A DNA stretch of 9,600 nt from DAOVGU01 sp030637775 [NCBI: bacterium] (GTDB lineage: Bacteria; Ratteibacteria; UBA8468): positions 1 through 9,600 of the forward strand of contig DAOWFY010000094.1 of NCBI GenBank assembly GCA_030637775.1, in the 5' to 3' direction. Every line of letters starts with the position of its first letter. Within the stretch, counting starts at the first letter, position 1. The notes under the pieces are model-generated. The model did not search any database. It was not told the origin of the DNA and saw only the letters and a list, made by a program, of their open reading frames with translations. Shown here piece after piece: positions 6,644 to 9,600 of this stretch. A program made the translations under genes and the position numbers.

Positions 6644-7467
6644 AACTTTTTTACTTTATGTCTTTTGCATTTTACATCCTTTGTGCTGCCGCTATTTCCT
6701 CTACAGACACTTTTAGAGTTGTGGCTGTCGTCAATGATGAAGCAATTACTGAAGGTGAGGTTGAGGAATTGGTGGATCTTAAAGGAAATTTTTCCTCTGC
6801 TCTTAACTATCTTATCGAGGAGGCTCTTCTTTTCCAGGAGGCAAAGAAGAAGCAAATAGAGAAAGAAAGAGTGGATGAAGAATTCAATAGAGTTAAAGAA
6901 AGGTTTTCTTCCGAGGAGGGTTTTTATCAGCAGTTGCAGAAAGAAGGTTTAACTGCACATCAAGTAAAGAAGAACCTGGAAAAGCAACTTTTGATTCAAA
7001 GGCTTGTTAGGGAGGAGGTGCTTGAGAAAATTTCTGTCACTCCTTATGAAATCGAGGAAAGATTATCTCAGAGGAATTTTCCGAAAAAAGTCTCTTATCG
7101 GTTAAGTGAAATTTTTCGCAAGGAAAAAAAGGAGATTAAAGAGATTTTAGGGAGGATAAAAAAGGGACAACTGAAATTTGAGACTCTCTCTACCGACCTC
7201 GGCTATTTTCAAAGGGAAGAGATGGCTTTAGAGTTCCAGACCGTTTTATTCACATTGAAGATTGGCGAGATAAGTAAACCGATAGAGATGGAGGATGGCT
7301 ATCACCTCATCTCCATCACCGAGAAAAGGGAGGAAGAAAGAAGTCCCGAAGAGTTCAGGAAAGCGATCAGGGAAGAACTATTCCAGAAGAAATTCGGTCA
7401 GAAATACAAAGAATTTATTGTTGAATTAAAGAAGAACGCCCATATTGAGATAAAAAATAATGAATAA
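6640..7467 (+). CDS. surA: SurA-like periplasmic chaperone / peptidyl-prolyl isomerase
   Basis: This 275-aa exported protein has a probable signal peptide (MKLFYFMSFAFYILCAAA), then VVAVVNDEAITEGEVEELV (27-45), the hallmark start of mature SurA. The N-terminal helical region covers LNYLIEEALLFQEAKKKQIE and reaches about 145. A parvulin-like segment follows at about 151-228: VSYRLSEIF, then DLGYFQREEM, LKIGEISKPIEMEDGYHLISI. It is shorter than usual, and the first active-site His of parvulins (usual S-H-I-L) is replaced by Glu in LSEIF, while the late His of YHLI remains, so isomerase activity is doubtful. SurA helps outer-membrane proteins cross the periplasm. Its position before pdxA-ksgA matches the conserved surA-pdxA-ksgA neighbourhood, which supports the name. 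It overlaps the previous paralogue by 4 nt. A Cys at 15 is not in a good lipobox. Confidence 0.78.
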   Translation: MKLFYFMSFAFYILCAAAISSTDTFRVVAVVNDEAITEGEVEELVDLKGNFSSALNYLIEEALLFQEAKKKQIEKERVDEEFNRVKERFSSEEGFYQQLQKEGLTAHQVKKNLEKQLLIQRLVREEVLEKISVTPYEIEERLSQRNFPKKVSYRLSEIFRKEKKEIKEILGRIKKGQLKFETLSTDLGYFQREEMALEFQTVLFTLKIGEISKPIEMEDGYHLISITEKREEERSPEEFRKAIREELFQKKFGQKYKEFIVELKKNAHIEIKNNE

Positions 7468-7490
7468 AGTAAAGGGATCAGGTCTCCACA

Positions 7491-7564
7491 GTTGCTACAA
7501 GATTAACCTGAAAGACTAATTACGCATATTCCTACTAAAGTCAGTGTAATCAGTAAGTAGCGGA
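7491..7564 (+). repeat. ~75-bp repeat, type A, copy 1
   Basis: It starts GTTGCTACAAG and includes GCATATTCCTACTAAAG (7524-7540), ending near TAGCGGAA. The first 51 bases match the copy at 9454 at 46 positions (counted by eye). It lies between surA and pdxA and faces the inverted type B copy at 7594-7651, so the two cores can pair at 16 of 17 positions. No ORF is encoded. Confidence 0.8.
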
Positions 7565-7593
7565 ATTTGACAAACTTGCGACACCGCACTCTC

Positions 7594-7651
7594 TGCTATC
7601 TTTAGTAGCAATATGCGGGAGGATTAACCTCTTGATAATTCTCACAGCAAA
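7594..7651 (-). repeat. ~75-bp repeat, type B, copy 1 (inverted)
   Basis: Read on the minus strand it starts TTTGCTGTGAGAATTATC and contains GCATATTGCTACTAAAG (plus-strand 7600-7616), then GATAG. It matches the forward copy at 9528 at roughly 50 of 60 positions with one gap, and shares the GCATATT.CTACTAAAG core with type A. The repeat boundary falls only 2 nt before the pdxA ATG, so it forms the whole immediate leader of pdxA, which has no Shine-Dalgarno there (nearest GGGAGG at 7617-7622, over 30 nt upstream). Confidence 0.78.
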
Positions 7652-7653
7652 TT

Positions 7654-8685
7654 ATGAATAAGCCGATTATCGGGATTACGATGGGGGATCCCGCGGGAAT
7701 TGGACCCGAGGTGATTCTCAAAGCACTCGCAGAGGCGAGCATCAGAAAAAGCATCGCACCTCTCCTGATTGGTGAGGATTTCATCTTTGAGAGGGTAAAG
7801 AAGATTGTTGGTTTCCCTTTCCACTTTCATCCCATCAACAAAATAGAAGAGGCAATATTTAAAGAAGGGCAAATTGATATCCTTAATTTAGGAGAGATGA
7901 GAGAAAATAATTTTGTCGTCGGAAAGGTAAGCAGAGTCTGTGGAAAAGCAGCAATTGCTTATGTGAAAAAGGCCTTCTTTTTAGCCAAAAATAAAAGAAT
8001 TGGTGCTCTCGTCACCGCTCCCATCAATAAGGAGGCGGTCAGCCTATCTAATTTCCCCTATCCGGGTCATACAGAATTTTTAGCCGCTTTAACTAAAAGA
8101 AAAAGGGTGGGGATGGTGTTGGCGGCAAAAGAGTTAAAGGTCCTTTTAGTTACTACCCATTTAGCTCTTCGGGATATCTCTGCCGCACTTACTGAGGAGA
8201 AGATTCTGGAAAAGATTAAATTGGGTTACCATTTTTTAAAGGATGATCTAAAACTAAAAAATCCTCGTATTGGCCTCTGTGGTTTAAATCCACATAATGG
8301 GGAGGCAGGCATATTTGGCGATGAGGAGGAAAGGGTAATTAAGCCGGCAATTGCTGCTGCCAGAAGAGCCGGCATCAACTGTATTGGCCCGGTTCCCTCC
8401 GATATAATCTTTTACCAGGCAACAAAACAGAAAAAATATGACCTGGTGATAGCGATGTACCATGATCAGGGACTCATTCCCTTAAAAACCCTTTACTTCG
8501 AGGAAGCGGTGAATATTACCATTGGTTTGCCGATCATCCGCACCTCACCCGATCACGGGACCGCTTTTGATATTGCCTATCAGGGAAAAGCAGATTCTAC
8601 GAGTATGAAGGAGGCTATAAGATATGCGGCAAGATTGGTCTCTGCTAAAGGAAACAAAAGGTCTCCTCAAGCAATATCGGTTTAG
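7654..8685 (+). CDS. pdxA: 4-hydroxythreonine-4-phosphate dehydrogenase
   Basis: PdxA oxidises 4-phosphohydroxy-L-threonine with NAD(P); the product decarboxylates to 3-amino-2-oxopropyl phosphate, which PdxJ condenses into pyridoxine phosphate. It acts in the cytosol as a homodimer with a bound divalent metal. The 343-aa protein (E. coli 329) begins MNKPIIGITMGDPAGIGPEV, the family signature. The three metal-ligand His are present: His139 in GHTEF, His214 in NPHNGE and His270 in MYHDQG. RTSPDHGTA at 297-305 is the conserved late motif, and TAPINKEAV at 121-129 is also typical. ATG 7654 is the only sensible start because an in-frame TAA lies at 7636. No Shine-Dalgarno is visible. Its C-terminal 62 nt overlap ksgA. 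PdxA2-type dehydrogenases for sugar acids are related, but the surA/ksgA neighbours favour true PdxA. Confidence 0.95.
   Translation: MNKPIIGITMGDPAGIGPEVILKALAEASIRKSIAPLLIGEDFIFERVKKIVGFPFHFHPINKIEEAIFKEGQIDILNLGEMRENNFVVGKVSRVCGKAAIAYVKKAFFLAKNKRIGALVTAPINKEAVSLSNFPYPGHTEFLAALTKRKRVGMVLAAKELKVLLVTTHLALRDISAALTEEKILEKIKLGYHFLKDDLKLKNPRIGLCGLNPHNGEAGIFGDEEERVIKPAIAAARRAGINCIGPVPSDIIFYQATKQKKYDLVIAMYHDQGLIPLKTLYFEEAVNITIGLPIIRTSPDHGTAFDIAYQGKADSTSMKEAIRYAARLVSAKGNKRSPQAISV
8608..8614 (+). promoter_or_regulatory. Shine-Dalgarno for ksgA inside pdxA
   Basis: AAGGAGG in the pdxA coding region ends 9 nt before ATG 8624. It supports that start for ksgA and therefore a real 62-nt gene overlap. Confidence 0.75.
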
Positions 8686-9469
8686 GCCAAAAAAGAGGTT
8701 GGGCCAGCATTTCCTTATTAATTCATCTGCAGTTGAGAAGATTTTAACTACAGCTAATTTGAAGAAGGAGGATATAGTTCTTGAGATTGGCACCGGTCTT
8801 GGCCTGCTTACTGAAGAATTAGCAAAGAGAGTAAAAAAGGTAATTGGGTTTGAGGTTGATGAGAGGCTTTGCTCCATTTCACAGAAGGTTTTGGCCGATT
8901 TTCCGAATGTTGAAATTAAGAGGGAGGATATTTTAGAGGTCTCTCCAACCGATTTTCATTCCTTAGGAAAGTTTAAGGTAATTGGGAATCTTCCCTATTA
9001 CATTACCACACCAATTATATTTTCTCTTTTGTCCTGGGGCAAAAGTTTGATGTTGGCAATTCTTACCGTTCAGAAGGAAGTGGCAGAAAGGCTTATATCT
9101 CCCCCGGGTAGAAAAGAGTATGGGATTCTCTCCATTGGAGCTCAATTCTACAGCCAAGTGGAAAAACTTGCTGATTTTAAGAAGGAGTCCTTCTTTCCAG
9201 CCCCGGAGGTTGACTCCTCATTGATAAGAATAAAGATGCGAGAAAACCCCCCGGTTTTGGTAAAGGATGAAAAGAATTTCTTTAATCTGGTAAAAGTAAG
9301 TTTTGGTCAACGGCGTAAACAGCTGGTTAATGTTCTGTCCAAAGGCTTAAACCTCAAGAAAGAGATTATCTCTCACAAACTTTCACTTATAGGAATTGAC
9401 CCTAAACGAAGAGCAGAGACCCTTTCCCTGGAGGAGTTTGCTAAATTGAGCAATTTGCTACAAGCTTAA
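8624..9469 (+). CDS. ksgA: 16S rRNA (adenine1518-N6/adenine1519-N6)-dimethyltransferase
   Basis: KsgA (RsmA) transfers four methyls from S-adenosylmethionine to two adjacent adenines in the 3' hairpin of 16S rRNA and acts as a late 30S assembly checkpoint. At 281 aa, its length is usual. RPKKRLGQHFL (21-31) is the family N-terminal motif. VLEIGTGLGLLTEEL (52-66) is the SAM-binding motif I, with the following acidic Glu77 in FEVDE and Asp102 in REDIL. GNLPYYITTPI (121-131) is catalytic motif IV. FFPAPEVDSSLIRI and FGQRRKQLVNVL are the conserved late blocks. ATG 8624 is supported by a strong Shine-Dalgarno and gives the usual leader helix LLKETKGLLKQY. The last codons and stop (LLQA, TAA at 9467-9469) lie within the type A repeat starting at 9454, so the C-terminal end appears to be supplied by the repeat. 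Confidence 0.95.
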   Translation: MRQDWSLLKETKGLLKQYRFRPKKRLGQHFLINSSAVEKILTTANLKKEDIVLEIGTGLGLLTEELAKRVKKVIGFEVDERLCSISQKVLADFPNVEIKREDILEVSPTDFHSLGKFKVIGNLPYYITTPIIFSLLSWGKSLMLAILTVQKEVAERLISPPGRKEYGILSIGAQFYSQVEKLADFKKESFFPAPEVDSSLIRIKMRENPPVLVKDEKNFFNLVKVSFGQRRKQLVNVLSKGLNLKKEIISHKLSLIGIDPKRRAETLSLEEFAKLSNLLQA

Positions 9470-9527
9470 CCTGGGAGAGTAATTACGCATATTCCTACTA
9501 AAGTGAACATATAGTATGGTAGCGGAA
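9454..9527 (+). repeat. ~75-bp repeat, type A, copy 2 (overlaps ksgA stop)
   Basis: It starts TTTGCTACAAGC, contains GCATATTCCTACTAAAG at 9487-9503 (identical to copy 1 over these 17 bases) and ends with TAGCGGAA at 9520-9527. It is followed without a gap by type B in the same orientation. The first 16 bases are also the last coding bases and stop of ksgA. Confidence 0.82.
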
Positions 9528-9600
9528 GTTGCTGTGAGAGTTATCAAAGAGGTTAACCTTTTCGCATATTGCCACTAAAGATAGTATAATTAGATTTAAG
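9528..9600 (+). repeat. ~75-bp repeat, type B, copy 2 (reaches window edge)
   Basis: It starts GTTGCTGTGAGAGTTATC and contains GCATATTGCCACTAAAG at 9564-9580, 77 bp after the corresponding core of the type A copy before it. It then runs GATAGTATAAT, which holds a perfect TATAAT (9585-9590) but no clear -35. Whether the series continues beyond base 9600 cannot be seen. Confidence 0.75.

Noticed and set aside
7567-7602. Promoter from TTGACA (7567-7572)
   Set aside because: The -35 match is perfect, but no -10-like hexamer lies 16-18 bp downstream; the nearest (TATCTT at 7597) is 24 bp away.
9454-9600. CRISPR array
   Set aside because: Only two diverged units of about 75 bp, no constant short repeat with unique spacers, and one unit elsewhere is inverted.

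Overview
The window reads as one strand of a compact chromosome from an uncultured diderm bacterium. It has moderate GC (about 40-45% by eye), and every gene is on the + strand, most of them overlapping. A secretion-type pseudopilin set, a pilin of the class abundant in Planctomycetes/Verrucomicrobia/Omnitrophota-type genomes, and SurA-like periplasmic chaperones all imply an outer membrane. The phylum is an inference; no taxonomic marker was compared.

Layout: (1) 1-1079, the 3' part of rpsA (ribosomal protein S1). (2) 1076-1637, a prepilin with the C-terminal signature of the H-X9-DG processing-associated class, broken by an apparent one-base insertion. (3) 1662-1711, a G/C-rich palindromic interspersed repeat just before the next gene. 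(4) 1721-6038, type II secretion pseudopilins in canonical order gspG-gspH-gspI-gspJ-gspK. They overlap except for a 220-bp non-coding spacer between gspG and gspH that holds several palindromes. GspK is unusually large (759 aa), with an embedded lamin-tail-like domain and acidic calcium-binding-like loops. (5) 6035-7467, two SurA/PpiC-like proteins in tandem: the first lacks the parvulin domain and the second has a reduced one. (6) 7654-9469, pdxA and ksgA/rsmA, reproducing the surA-pdxA-ksgA order known from Escherichia coli. (7) A family of ~75-bp repeats occurs as a pair before pdxA (A forward, B inverted) and again as a pair overlapping and following ksgA (A forward, B forward, running to the window edge).

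Functionally, the pseudopilins would build the periplasmic pseudopilus of a type II secretion machine or a related type IV filament. Secretin, ATPase and platform genes are not in the window. The SurA-like proteins would assist folding of exported or outer-membrane proteins. PdxA (pyridoxal phosphate synthesis) and KsgA (16S rRNA dimethylation) are housekeeping genes of a conserved neighbourhood.

The least explained elements are the A/B repeat pairs bracketing pdxA-ksgA, the gspG-gspH spacer, and the domain architecture of GspK. No CRISPR array, tRNA, rRNA, transposase or phage gene was seen.
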